Source of the DNA: Anthostomella pinea
Taxonomy: Eukaryota; Ascomycota; Sordariomycetes; Xylariales; Xylariaceae
Assembly: GCA_963556695.1 (NCBI GenBank)
Contig: CAUWAG010000010.1
Span: 992,001 to 1,056,000 of the forward strand
Length of the DNA: 64,000 bases
Direction of reading: 5' to 3'
Made by a program: the position numbers and the translations under genes. Below the pieces are notes generated by a model. The model was not told where the DNA came from and did not search any database. It saw only the letters and a program-made list of their open reading frames with translations. Every line of letters starts with the position of its first letter. Position 1 is the first letter of the stretch. Below are positions 21,461-32,658 of this stretch, piece by piece.

Positions 21461-24016
21461 ATGACGACCGTATCAGCTCACCCGCCGCAAGTGTCACCTG
21501 CTGAGCCAACGAACATGCGAGGAATGCATGAGCCGCATGAGCCGCATGTTCAAGATGAGGATTTCTCGCCGTCAGAGGACGGCGATGAGCCCCTCGATAT
21601 CGATCAGGATGAGGTCGAGTCTATCATCCAACCAGCACTGAGCCCCGTGGCGACGAGACTTTCTTCGCAAAAGACACCAGCTGCCGAGAAAGCTGCAGCC
21701 ATGGATCGATTGCCAGACGGCGGCTTGTCCAGCGTCATGGAAGGCATCGTTACTACGGAGCCGTACCCTATGCCTTCCCCATCGACAGTCTACTCGGACG
21801 ATGGGCCAGCCCAGGGTACTCAGACTACTACCAAGCCTCAGACGCGTCAGAGCCGAGGCTTCTCCCTCGGTCAACTGCCGTCGAGCCTCCCACAGGCCAG
21901 ATTTCCATCACCCTGGCATGCGGGCCCAAAAGAAATAATCGTTGAGCATGAGCGTAGTTCAAGACCGGCATTATCCTCGGTATTCGGTCAAAATCGACAC
22001 CGGCGCTCTTCTTCAGGGGGGCCCGATACTCTCAGAAGAATACGAGAAGCAATGCCGTCCATTTCACTGCCCTCATTCTTCGGGGGGCCCTCAGCAAAAA
22101 GTCCCGACCTCGACGGGAGGCGACGAACCGCCTCGGTTGATGGGGCAGCAGAGTCAAAACAGGTTGAGGCATCCCCTAAAATCGCAGCCGGTCGCACCGG
22201 TCAGCCGGAAAACAGGGCTATGGTGGCTAGTCCGCTGAGCCAGGCATTCAACGTCTCTGCGCCTTCGAGGCCATCATCCATGCTGTCGGTTCGGCCACGG
22301 ACGATACGAAGGTCGACCTCGGATGAATCCATGCTATACCATTCACTATCCAGAGTCTCATCTCTGGGCGACGACGATAAGTGGAAGGGTGTCCGAGAGC
22401 AGAAGAACAGCAGGCTCAAAGCTATTACCGACAGCTGGGACAAGCCCACTTTCAAGCTCCCTCAGTTCCCGAACATCATTCCAGCTCCGCTGAAGAAAAA
22501 CTCGATGCTTGGGTCGGAAACTTCAGACTCGCATCCCATGGGAGTAACCCGACCGGCGCCCATCTCTGAAAGCAGAGACGAGCTCATGTCAGAACTCGAC
22601 CGCGCTCTGGAAGCCTTGACTGGGGATGTTGTCGTAATGGGGGGATACCGAGGCTCCGTACTTCGGTCGACCAAAAACAACCGCCAGGTGTGGGTACCCG
22701 TGAAGGTAGGGTTAAATATTCGAAAGGTCAACTTGGAGGTCGGACTGGATCCCGAAGACGAGGAGAGAATGGAAGAGACAATTTATTCGTCGGGCATGCT
22801 GCAAAACATAGGACCGGTTGACATCTCACGACGCTTATTCAAGAGGCTACGGGAATGTGATAACGCCAGGAAGGGCAACTTACGAGTCTGGGATTACGGC
22901 TACGACTGGCGACTCAGTCCCCATATCCTGTCTCGCAAATTGCTGGCTTTCCTTGAGCAGCTGCCCTCGAACCAAGGCACTGGCCGTGCCGAGAGCGGTG
23001 CCACGGTCATCGCGCATAGCCTTGGTGGTCTAATCACGCGCCACGCCGTGAACCAACGGCCCGAGCTGTTCTCTGGAGTAATATATGCCGGTACTCCGCA
23101 GAGATGCATCAATATCCTGGGACCGATTCGCAACGGCGACGCTGTGCTCTTCAACGAGAAAGTCCTCACGGCGCAAGTGAATTTTTCGCTACGGACAAGC
23201 TTCGTGCTTCTCCCAGAGGACGGTTTCTGCTTCATCAACAAATACACGGGAGAGGAATACCCGGTTGACTTCTACGACGCGCTAGAATGGGCGAAATATT
23301 CCATCTCTCCTTGCATCGAAGCGGCGTTGCCAGCTTACAATGCCCGCAATACGCCTCTGGGCTCGTTCCGGGAGCTGTCTGGAAGATTACCAACGCCCTT
23401 ACGAAGTCGAGGCAACAGCGCGGCGGGTGAAGAGCCCAACCGCAACCCGGTTGCTGAGGTTGCGCGAAAGGCAGAAGTAGCCCACGACCGGACCCTGGCG
23501 CCACAGATAGGAACCCTGTCCGGCGACCAACAGAAACAGACAAACGGGCAGGGTGACCTTGGAGCTCGGAGCAGAAATATGGCCTACTTGTCGCGCACTC
23601 TGGCGGATACCAAGACGTTTCGAGCGGAGACCCACCACCAGCCTCGACACAGTGACAGTAATTCATACCCGCCGTTAGCCATCATCTACGGCAAGGAGGT
23701 TCCAACGGTGTGGGGTGCTCATGTGACCTCCCGGGAGGCTATCGCCTGCACGGATGCCTACGATGACCTCGTCTTCCGAAGTGGCGACGGAGTCGTCCTC
23801 GCCAAAGAAGCCATGCTACCAGAAGGCTACGCGCTGGCGAAGGGCGGTCGCGTCAGCACCGACCGCGGGCACATCACCATGCTCGGCGATCTAGAGGCGG
23901 TCGGTAGGGCTCTGCAGGCCGTCATCAGGGGACGTCGGAAGGGTATCGGCCTCGGGCGCCGGGTTTTGGATACGAGAAGAGAGGCGGCCCAGCTGAGCGA
24001 GCCCTGCCATCCGTGA
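21461..24016 (+). CDS. LCAT-like lipase/acyltransferase (alpha/beta hydrolase)
   Basis: One exon encodes 851 residues. Residues 1 to about 380 are Ser/Pro-rich and probably disordered, with likely phosphorylation sites. From about 387 (VVVMGGYRGSVLR) the lecithin:cholesterol acyltransferase fold begins (PF02450 type). WDYGYDWRLSP is a hallmark of this family, and VIAHSLGGLITRHAV holds the nucleophile Ser in the GxSxG-like elbow (HSLGG). VIYAGTPQRC follows. The later Asp and His of the triad are probably in FRSGDGVVL and DRGHITML. A second low-complexity insert (about 640-700) splits the catalytic region. No signal peptide or clear membrane helix is seen, so it probably acts in the cytosol on phospholipid or acyl lipids; the substrate is unknown. 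Confidence 0.85.
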   Translation: MTTVSAHPPQVSPAEPTNMRGMHEPHEPHVQDEDFSPSEDGDEPLDIDQDEVESIIQPALSPVATRLSSQKTPAAEKAAAMDRLPDGGLSSVMEGIVTTEPYPMPSPSTVYSDDGPAQGTQTTTKPQTRQSRGFSLGQLPSSLPQARFPSPWHAGPKEIIVEHERSSRPALSSVFGQNRHRRSSSGGPDTLRRIREAMPSISLPSFFGGPSAKSPDLDGRRRTASVDGAAESKQVEASPKIAAGRTGQPENRAMVASPLSQAFNVSAPSRPSSMLSVRPRTIRRSTSDESMLYHSLSRVSSLGDDDKWKGVREQKNSRLKAITDSWDKPTFKLPQFPNIIPAPLKKNSMLGSETSDSHPMGVTRPAPISESRDELMSELDRALEALTGDVVVMGGYRGSVLRSTKNNRQVWVPVKVGLNIRKVNLEVGLDPEDEERMEETIYSSGMLQNIGPVDISRRLFKRLRECDNARKGNLRVWDYGYDWRLSPHILSRKLLAFLEQLPSNQGTGRAESGATVIAHSLGGLITRHAVNQRPELFSGVIYAGTPQRCINILGPIRNGDAVLFNEKVLTAQVNFSLRTSFVLLPEDGFCFINKYTGEEYPVDFYDALEWAKYSISPCIEAALPAYNARNTPLGSFRELSGRLPTPLRSRGNSAAGEEPNRNPVAEVARKAEVAHDRTLAPQIGTLSGDQQKQTNGQGDLGARSRNMAYLSRTLADTKTFRAETHHQPRHSDSNSYPPLAIIYGKEVPTVWGAHVTSREAIACTDAYDDLVFRSGDGVVLAKEAMLPEGYALAKGGRVSTDRGHITMLGDLEAVGRALQAVIRGRRKGIGLGRRVLDTRREAAQLSEPCHP

Positions 24017-25135
24017 AGTACATATGGCGGCGCGATATCGCGTCTTTCAGCTTTAGATGGGACATATCAACGGGCGACCGGGTGTCAATCAGCATTGGGT
24101 AGAGAACGGAGTTTATGAGCGCACTCGGGGGTATTTCTGGTTAATCAGCAAGAGGGTTTACAAGTCAGTCCTAGGCTGACGGCGCAATAAAAGACCTGAT
24201 ATACATCACATGACCCTACGTGTATGTCGAGACCTGCAAGGGCAAAGGGTGACAACTATTGAACTCAAGGAGCCCGTGGGCAGGGTGTCTGTATGCTCTG
24301 GCAGCGTGCCAGTCACCTCTCGTCTGCCAATCAAGCCACAGGCGTGGCTCTCTGGCAGCCGATATTTAGAGGCAATCTCATCAGTTGGTAGGTAGATTCA
24401 CCCTCGGAACATATGCCTCATACGGGTAGGTGCCTAGATGCAGGACTAGATCAGATCAGCCCATACTGGTCGGCGACGTCATCAAGCCCGGGAACCTTAC
24501 ATGACACCTGCAGCTGGCATCGGGCCAAGGGATCTATCTGCATTCGCCGACATATCGACTCTATATCGACTCTACTACCTAACTTATGTAGTCACATTCA
24601 TAGCCCCAGCTCGTGAACTATCCCAACCACAGATGGCACATCGCCATCCTCATCAGCGGCGGTTAGCACCGTCTTCCACCTCCGTCGATCACGGAACGCG
24701 GTTTGCTCACCAGCCCCAGGCAGGAGGATCTCAGCTACCGCAGCCATGAGCGTACCTATTTCGGCCGCTGCCTGCCTGCCCGCCCCCGAGACAATGGCAT
24801 ACTTTTCTGCACGATGCCTGCGGCCACTCGTCCCTGGTTTTAAGCGTAGCGGACTAGTCGACGTCTGGGAACTTCCTCGCCCCTTCGTGCCTTTGCTCCT
24901 CAAGTAATCATTTTTGATCGCTATACATCGACGCGCCTACGGTGTCGCAGAGGAGTCGACATACACCGGTTGCCGAGATGATGGGCGATGTTTGCCGCCT
25001 GGGTTGACAACCGTGCGGCATTTTCCGTCTGCTGTGGACGCTTCTGCTAATCTTGGGAAGGTAGTCGTATATAACCCAGGACAGGTGATGGCCTCACTTC
25101 ATCGTGGTTGTATGAGAGTTCGCCAGCCACGAATG
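24017..25135. other. Convergent intergenic stretch
   Basis: About 1.1 kb between the LCAT-like and 2EXR genes. No gene or repeat could be recognised. Confidence 0.5.
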
Positions 25136-26112
25136 TCAACATCGATACCGTCGTGAAGAAGAGGTAGTCAGATGCGAATCTCGGCTCGGACCTAATCCGC
25201 AATAGCTGCAAGCACATTGTCGCGCCGTCCAAGTGACCTTCCGTCCCTGAACCGACCTGAGGAACGAGGAGCGGCTTCCCGTATAGCCCAATACGCGCTG
25301 GTCATACACAGGAGGGTTCGGGTCTGCGGATATGCCACGTACATTCCAAGCCGGCGGAGAGAACTCGGGGTGTAGGTCCGCGAGGGCCTGTATCGATTCC
25401 TTAATCCGTCGCTCGATGATGCGGTTCTCGGGGCTCGGCTCGACGAATATTGAGTCCGAGCTATACAGGGGGTTTCTATCGTTACACACAAACGTGAGTT
25501 GCTGCAACTTGGGAAAACGCATCGGCGTTTCACGGAATATGTGCTCCGTGGCCTCTCGGGAGGCTTCGATAGCTGTGTCGCTTCGCAGGTTGTCGCCCCT
25601 GGTGAGAGTCTCGTTGATGGCGACGTGGCGGATGAGAGCCCTGTCTTGGGGCGAGATCTTGGCCATGAACGTGTTGAACTGGGCTTCCGAGGCTGCGTGG
25701 CCGTCTCTGGCGCCGAAGTAGAGCGTGTCTCTGGAGGGGTCGAAGAAGACCTTTGCGGGCTCTTGGGCGGTGCTGAATAGGAGTCTGTACCGCCTCATTG
25801 CCTCGGATCGAGACTCTTTACACACATGGAGGTTGACGGGAACCAGTGACGAGGAGGTACATTGAAAGCTTTCACTGTCACGGCATTGCTCTGAGGAGCC
25901 CTGGTCTGATGTGGCATCGCATCGTAGGGCGACGATGCGGGAATCTGGGAGGTTCAAGGCCCATATCTTGAAACGCAATTCGGCCGGCAGATGGGAGAAG
26001 AGGAGCTGCAGTACCAGTTAGTGACAATATGTATCAGGTCAAACAGTGATACCAGACTCACGAAACATGCTTCAAGGTTTTCAACAGCCAATGGCCTGCA
26101 ATCCATGGCCAT
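25136..26112 (-). CDS. 2EXR-domain protein of unknown function
   Basis: Two exons, 26112-26062 and 26005-25136, join across a 56-bp intron to 306 residues. The junction gives FLLFSHLPAELRFKIWALNL, followed by PDSRIVAL. This is the start of the fungal 2EXR domain (two conserved ExR motifs: PAELRxxIW early, and CKESRSEAMRRY near residue 80). Next come FFDPSRDTLYFGAR and a helical region with RALIRHVAIN, also usual for the family. Members are numerous in Pezizomycotina, resemble F-box-linked proteins and have no known biochemical role. The last 35 residues (after GRKVTWTA) look unlike the rest and could come from reading into an unrecognised 3' intron. Met 3 is an alternative start. Confidence 0.8.
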
Positions 26113-27389
26113 TTTTGATGATGTGAGTACGTTGGGACTGTTGGTTACACAGCAGAAACGAAATCCGAGAGACCGGAAGAGGGGGCGTGGGTGAGTGGTG
26201 GCCCGGAGACCTGGTAGACGGCAGAGAGTGTGATGTCTGGTTGTGGGTTGCAGTGCACACGCATATAAAGTTTCTCGCGTGACCGAATCGAAAATTCAAC
26301 GACGCACACACTTACCTATAAAATAGATAAGGTTCTAGGGGGTCCGTTTCACTCGGGTGATCTCGTTCATTCTTATCCCTATCGACTGCGAGTCTCCTGG
26401 CAGGAACACAGCCAAGCAGCGGGGAACCAGGCGAGGGAGGACACAGATTACAATAGAAGAAGTAAGGGCTGTACCCGGCGGGCAGGCGGAAGTTTTCCAA
26501 GCCTGACCCAACAGTTTGGAACCCAACCGGAAGGGCAAGGTGGAGGTGCCATCCTCAGAACTTCGACTCGATGGTTCCCGGTCCGTCACTTCATGTGCAG
26601 CTTATGGTTACGCCGAGCCCCGCAGACTCGAGGGAATATGCTGCGACGCCACATATGTGTGACTGTCGTGCGTGTGCGCCAGCGAAAGGAGCCTTTTAGG
26701 AGCGGGGGGAGGTTTGCTCGGGATAGGAGCGCGGGAGACAGACCCGTCAACCCGTCACCCTAGACTGAGGTAGGACGCCTTGCCTTCACATCTGTGGGCG
26801 ACGCAGTGGCACATGCCAGCGAAAGGGTTGATGCTACCGTGTTTCTTGTTCCCATTGGACAGCACGTTGTTTGCTTGATGCGTTTCACGCAGATATGCCA
26901 TCATGGTGCGTTGTAATACAAAAGTCCCTGGCCTAGAAGGTTGTGAGAACCATGGAAACATCGGAAAGGTGCAGGTGGCGTACGAGATGAAGGGATAGGG
27001 TCCTACGGATATCCCCTATCTTATTAGTCTGCGCTTGGTGACGCCCTGAAGCTTGCCGTTTGGCGATCGGCGACTAGTCTCCAGCAGGTTCCAGACTGTC
27101 GGGTTCAATCTGATCATCTGACCTCACCAGTCCAGTTGTCGTCTCTGGTGGGGGTCCTTATCATGAGTTCGGTGCTTACGATAGCATAAGTCCGCCTGCC
27201 CTTACATAATCAGCCAGTTTACGAAGTATGTATGCAGGTGGAGATTTAAGATACTGCCGAGACCATCATGTTAGCGAGCACACCAGTTTAGTCAAGAGCA
27301 TGGGAACGGCTGTTGGCATTGATGATGATCTCTACTACTACTCCGTTTCGGACTCAACCTTACACATCTTCGGTCTTTTTCAGTCCCCT
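26113..27389. other. Intergenic stretch
   Basis: About 1.3 kb. The first 200 bases should be the promoter of the 2EXR gene; TTTATATGCG on its minus strand near 26265 could serve as a TATA-like element. The rest holds short frames without features. Confidence 0.45.
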
Positions 27390-27782
27390 TCACCTTCCAG
27401 CTGGCTCAATCGCCTTCACGCCCTTGAAGTACTTGTCCTCCTTCAACAGCTTCTGGATGATCGGCTGCTGATTGTGCGCCTCGAACGCCTTTCCGCTCTT
27501 GTACCTCTCAAAGAAGTGAAAGATGCTTGGGTCGTCGCCGTCTCGGGCGAGGCAGTAGTATATCGAGCCGGGCTCTAGCTGCGCAAGCCGTGTTGTCTCG
27601 GCGTAGACTGCCTCCAGAGCATCGGCGTGCTCGGGGTGGGCGTAAACCTAGGGGATGTTTGGTCAGAGGGTGTCTGAAGGCCACAGGCGGCGATGGGTGA
27701 GGAGTACCGTGCCATAGACGCAGAATGCGTCTTCGGGGAAAGGCGTAATTTCGGTCAAGAAGTCCCCACTGTCGACCATCAT
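27390..27782 (-). CDS. Small ABM-fold monooxygenase-like protein
   Basis: Exons 27782-27708 and 27647-27390, joined over a 60-bp intron, encode 110 residues. The junction gives FCVYGTVYAHPEHADALEAV. The protein continues with PGSIYYCLARDGDDPSIFHF, then FERYKSGKAFEAHNQQPIIQ. This matches the antibiotic biosynthesis monooxygenase domain (PF03992): a small ferredoxin-like fold, usually a dimer. Relatives oxidise polyketide aromatic rings or degrade heme; others have no known substrate. No cluster of biosynthetic genes surrounds it, so a general stress or quinone role is as likely. The frame is open up to an earlier ATG at 27857, which would add 25 residues; the shorter start fits the domain better. 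Confidence 0.78.
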
Positions 27783-27959
27783 GGTTGAGGCAAGAAAGTG
27801 ACCTTTGGATGCTCGTGTGCCGCCTTTGAACCGGGTTTGAGGCAGAGTCGATGCCAATTGACGAGGATGGTTACCACTCTACAGCTGAAAGTCAAGGAGA
27901 CGCGGCAAACAACCACTCATAAATACCCGGGTGAGGTGCCATGAAGCTAGGGATGGAGT

Positions 27960-29029
27960 CTGAGAAACATAATACAACATATCTATTATGTTATATTGTA
28001 TTGTATTGTATTTTTTAAGTTTATACGTGTATATATTAATAGTGACGTATATATCGGTACTTAATAGTATAAAAGCCGAGAGGTCAGGTGTTTTTAAGGC
28101 ATTATTTTTAAAGTAATTAAGCTTTTAGTTATAAATTTACAAGGCATTTCTAAGACATGTTTTGGCGCTTTAATGTTTTAAACACGCTGTTATTCTTATA
28201 TTTGTTATAAGTTATCATATTTTATGATAATCTTTAGTATTTTGAATATATTTATTTAAAGCTTATAATTAACGGTAGTATTATTAAAGTTACATTTAAA
28301 GCTTTTAATAACTATTTATATAATTTATTTTTAAGTTAACTTTTAATAAGGTTATTTGAAGTTTTTCTTTTCTAGCCATTATATTACCTTATAGTTTATA
28401 TGAATTAATACTTGTTAACTAATATGTCTTCATATTGATTTACCGCGATTTTTACTTTAAATACAATTTTTAATAAAAACACCCTTTCAAAGGTATCAAA
28501 TTTACGATTATTATAAAGATTTTTAAAGCTAACTTATTAAGTTACAAGCTTTATGTGTTAACTTTTAAATATAAATTAAATAGGTTATTAAATCTCTTAT
28601 AAATATTATTATAAATAAATAAGTCTTTTTATCTAATCTTACACGTATTAAACTTCTAAAAAAATAATTTTTAATTTAAAAGTATATTATTTATAAGTTA
28701 ATTAGTAATATTAATATAAAAGGTTTTAGTTTAATTATTTATAACTTTATAAATAAGTTATAAACTATTTTATAAACTTTTAGAAGATTCTTGAAGCTTA
28801 TTATTATTATTGATTTAATTTATAAATAATAGTATTTTTTAAGTTTAAATTAAAATGCTTTTAAGTTTAAAAAAATCTTCATTGTTTTAAATTAAGTTTA
28901 TAAAGCAAAATCAAGGTTTTATTGAATTATTGTTAACAATATCAATATTTTAGTTTTATTGTCACATATTTTCTACATATACCTTAAAGTCAAAAGTATT
29001 AATGTTTAATCAGTTAAAAGCTTATAACG
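27960..29029. repeat. AT-rich island 2, left part (RIP-like)
   Basis: Extremely A/T-rich sequence with no readable gene starts within about 100 bases upstream of the ABM gene's 5' end. It is probably a remnant of old repeats destroyed by RIP. It ends at the TA target of the pogo-like transposon. Confidence 0.75.
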
Positions 29030-29031
29030 TA

Positions 29032-30881
29032 GCTGACAAGCGAGTTGACATTACAAGCGAGTTGGCACTCGTCATGAACTCTCCAACTGCCATGTCAAAT
29101 AACTTCACCACAACGCATTCAGTTCAATTCAATCAATCGGATCCCTCTTCCTTAGAGGTTTCTATCTCTATTATACAAGTTCGCGCATTATGGCCAGTAT
29201 TGCCGCAAACGCCACACCGTCGCCCACGCGCTGCCGCCCGCCTTGGACGACGACTACTTTCACCCATTTCCTGTTTTGCCAGCTTAGCACCATCCTTTGC
29301 AGCCTGAAGATCTATTACATCTTTAACGGAAAGTATTCCTCCTTTTACTAGACGTTTATTTTTTGTTCTCCAGTGTTTACATAGTAAGTGATTGGCCTCT
29401 TCTAGTTCGCGGACCCGGGAATCAACCAAAGCGACCTTATGCATAAGACCGTATGTAGCCTTCGAAAACGAGCTCAATGCATCAACTATTGATGTAGGTG
29501 AGCTTCTCTGGTGGTTTCTGACTCGGTTTCGGATATAAACCGATTGGTTTACCGCTTCGTTAATGGTGATAGGCGTCTTCGAAGTCCAAGTAGTGGGTGG
29601 CAGATTGGGGTCTGGCGACGGTGTTCGTATGACAGCGACAGCATCCAGCTTTGAAATGACACTTTCTGGGTCAAAAGGAACAAGCCCAGTGGCACTGAAA
29701 CCTGCTCAAATATTTCCTGGCGTCATAGCAGCGTTGTGTGCTTCACAAAACGCTGCAAGGAAGTCCTCCTTTGAAATGTGGGTTATATGACGCTGGATGA
29801 GATCCTCAATCATGCGACCGTAAGCTTGTTTGAGCGGGCTAAAACAGCCGACATCTAGAGGCTGGAGCCTATGTGACGAGTGGGCAGGCATACAAAGGGT
29901 GATAATGCCGTTGTTCTGACAATAATCCTTAAAGACCTGGGAATGGTGGCTTTCGTGACCATCTAGGATAAGGAGGCGTTTACCGGCAGTCATACGCGGT
30001 CTGATATACTTGTCGAAATGCTGAATCCATTCCAAACCAATCTCATTCGTGGTCCACCCGTTGTCGGACACGGCCACCTTCCAATCGCGTGGTAATATCG
30101 TGTCGCGATACCATGACGCGAGGTGGGTTTTGCCCTGTAGAATGATGAACGGCGGGACCACCCAACCATCAGCATTAACAGCAGAGATTGCTGTAGACCA
30201 TTTCCTGTTGCCTTGCTAAGCTTGTCTAGGCCTGCCACGTCTTTCGGCGCTTATAACAACCATGCCGGACCCAATAATGCCCATCATAAACCCAGTCTCG
30301 TCAAAGTTGTAAATATCCGCGTCTTGGATACCATGTTTCACGACTGCCGCTGCAACTTGGCAAAACCACGCGCAATACGCGTCTGGATCCTCGTTCAAGA
30401 CCCTCTGGTAGTCTATCTTCCGATGAAAACGCGTCCGGAGGCCTTGTGTACGTTTGATGAAGTTCCGCGTTCAGTTCTTTCCAACGCGTCCAGCCCCACG
30501 TGCCGCCAACAATTGATTTGCCATATCTTTAACATAACTGTACTGGGGCGGAAATGCTCGCGCATCCAGGTCGAGAACGAAGGAACAAATGGCATTCTCT
30601 TCAGAAACCATAAGTTTCAAAGTATTGGGCATGCTGTCGCGTCGTGATGGCATTCCTTTGACTCTGTTGCTCAAAGTGGAACAAGGGACGTTAAAGAGTT
30701 TCGCAAGCTGAAATATAGGAATATGAGGGTCACGTCGTTTAGCTTGAACAGCTAGCTGCAAGTCTGATTCGTTATAACGCGGTGCCATTGTTGTTGGTGG
30801 AGATATGATGGTTTGAATCGTATTGGTTGGAAAGTTCATAACGAGTGCCAACTCGCTTGTAATGTCAACTCGCTTGTCAGC
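29032..30881 (-). mobile_element. Pogo/Fot1-like DNA transposon, 1850 bp
   Basis: Terminal inverted repeats of 56 bp (29032-29087 and 30826-30881) match at 54 positions; both differences are C/T. They begin GCTGACAAGC and are bordered by TA on each side (29030-29031 and 30882-30883), the target duplication of Tc1/mariner-superfamily elements. Each repeat carries ACAAGCGAGTTG twice, 17 bp apart, a plausible pair of transposase binding sites. The single transposase gene on the minus strand is broken by stop codons. The body keeps normal GC although the flanks are AT-rich, so it is younger than the island around it. Confidence 0.93.
29133..30788 (-). pseudogene. Pogo/Fot1-type transposase, three nonsense codons
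   Basis: One continuous frame of 552 codons runs from ATG at 30788 to the stop at 29133, interrupted by TGA after GRVGKN, TAG after RGRPRQA and TGA after TPGNI. In order, the domains are an N-terminal psq-type helix-turn-helix (FQLAKLFNVPCSTLSNRV), a second DNA-binding helix region ending near LRTRFHRK, and the DDE catalytic core. The core has Asp in IYNFDETGF, Asp in RLLILDGHESH and a third acid in HRLQPLDVGCFSPLK. After a coiled coil comes a C-terminal zinc knuckle, CGVCGNTGHNARTC. Each stop is one transition (G to A or C to T) from a Trp, Gln or Arg codon expected at that place, consistent with light RIP or deamination. No frameshift is present. Confidence 0.9.
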
Positions 30882-30883
30882 TA

Positions 30884-31157
30884 CATTATACATAAATATA
30901 ACGTTAATAGTAATAACAATCAAAAAAGGCTTCTATATAATTTAATTATTAACTTTAATAATGATTAAAATAATTAAAGTTAACTCGTAAGTTTTAAGAT
31001 ACCTTTGATTAAACATTAAAGATTACAATATTTAGCAATAACCTTTTAAATATGTTTAAAATTGAGTATTTATATAAGCTAATCGTATATAGCTTATGTA
31101 GTATTACAAGTATCTATATAAAATCTTTTAACTTTACGTAGTTTATTACAAGTAAGG

Positions 31158-31191
<34 letters not shown>

Positions 31192-32144
31192 GCATTTAGC
31201 TGTTTTTTAAGTTGATATTTAAAGTTTGCTAATAGTATATGGTTTAATCAGAGAGATATAAAAAGACATTTAATATTTTATTATTATTGAAGTTTTTAAA
31301 AGGTTTCAAAAGAATTATAATCTCGTCAGTTAAGTCGATAAATTTAAGAACGTGTTTATAATATGATTTACAATAATAAGAAATAAGTATTAAAGATTAA
31401 AGATTTATCCAAAGGTATACACAAAGCGTTAAAAAGTTAAAAGGCGTAAGCGAAGAAAAGACATTTAAATATTTTAAAAAATTAAGAAATTTATTAAAAT
31501 AATATCGGGCTAATTTATTTTATAACCATAGATCATTTCAATATAATAAGACTTCAAATTTAGTAATAAGAAAGAAAAATAAATGAAAGAAAAATTGTCC
31601 ATTGAAGTTGAAATTAATAATTAACAATTAAAGTAATATAAATAGAGACTTGATCAATTAACGCTTTTTAACTTTAAGTTATCTTAAAACGTTTATAGTT
31701 AGCTTAAAGCGCTTACGTGCTAGCTAACTACGTACTTCTAATATATTATCAAGTTAAAAAATTTTAAACAAGTATTATTAAATTAGTGTTAAAATAGGTT
31801 TATTTATAAAACTTTTTATCCTAATATTTATAGCGCTTTTTGATAAGTAAATAATATTAGGTATAAAGTGTTTATACATATTAGTATTAACTTTACGCGG
31901 TATTATAATGATTCAAAGACTTTAAAAGTAGTTATTAAGTTGATTTAAAGATTATAAAAGAAGTTGTTAAGTGTTATAGTAACAAGAAAGTGGTAGTATT
32001 ATTAGTTATAAAGGTAATAAAGTGTTAAAAAATTGCGAAACCTTTGCTTTTAAAGGTGGCTAGGCTTAATCGGATGGTAGCTAAGTTTAATTAAAAGTTC
32101 AAGAATTTTTTTCCATTTAAATATATACATATACGTATATAATA
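30884..32144. repeat. AT-rich island 2, middle part, with (TA)n tract
   Basis: RIP-like AT-rich sequence without genes. A pure TA dinucleotide run of about 30 bp lies at 31159-31188. Confidence 0.7.
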
Positions 32145-32149
32145 CTTGT

Positions 32150-32361
32150 TGTGACGGCCTGCACAGACCTTCCCACATGACAAGCCGATACTTCCCAATA
32201 AGGGAAGGATCTGACCAGAGGATCCCTTTAAAGGGGCAACCTCCCGCTGTACCTATCTCTCTCTCTCTTCCTTTCCTCTCTAGTCTTGATATTCTCGTCA
32301 ATAGAGTAATAGCTGCTTGCTGCAGGCCATGTCCCAGCTCCCTAGTACGCTCGCTGTGACA
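32150..32361 (+). mobile_element. Solo LTR, copy 2 (212 bp)
   Basis: This copy is nearly the same as the element at 15232-15436, with the same TGTGACGGCC start, CTCTCTCTCTTCC tract and TGTGACA end. It is flanked by the 5-bp duplication CTTGT (32145-32149 and 32362-32366). It differs mainly by a few substitutions and a small insertion after AATAGCTGC. Different target duplications show that the two copies are independent insertions, not one duplicated locus. Confidence 0.88.
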
Positions 32362-32495
32362 CTTGTTATATAAGCTGTTTATATTATATTATATTTCTCG
32401 TTTTTACATTGTATTTTTCCACCTTTATATAACTTATATATTTATTTAAGTTCGTAATAAAAGCCTTTTATGTAAACTTAAAAATATATTGTATT

Positions 32496-32652
32496 TGTGA
32501 CAGAACGCTCACCATAAACACCATGCCACGGCTGTTCCTCCCAAAAGGATGTCGAATATCAAGCGTGGCGGCTTGGCATTCAATGGTGGTACATATACTT
32601 ATGTCCGGGCTCCAGGACTCATCACATGGCCTACCTGTACCAGACCATGACA
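32496..32652. mobile_element. 157-bp TG..CA element, probable small solo LTR
   Basis: A GC-normal block begins TGTGACAGAA, ends CCATGACA and is flanked by the 5-bp direct repeat GTATT (32491-32495 and 32653-32657). The ends and duplication size fit an LTR, but beyond the TGTGAC start it is not the same sequence as the 205/212-bp LTR. Only one copy is seen in the window. Confidence 0.65.
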
Positions 32653-32658
32653 GTATTG

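Noticed and set aside
21461..27782. Secondary-metabolite cluster built on the ABM monooxygenase
   Set aside because: No polyketide, peptide or terpene synthase and no tailoring enzymes are nearby; neighbours are an LCAT-like lipase and a 2EXR protein.
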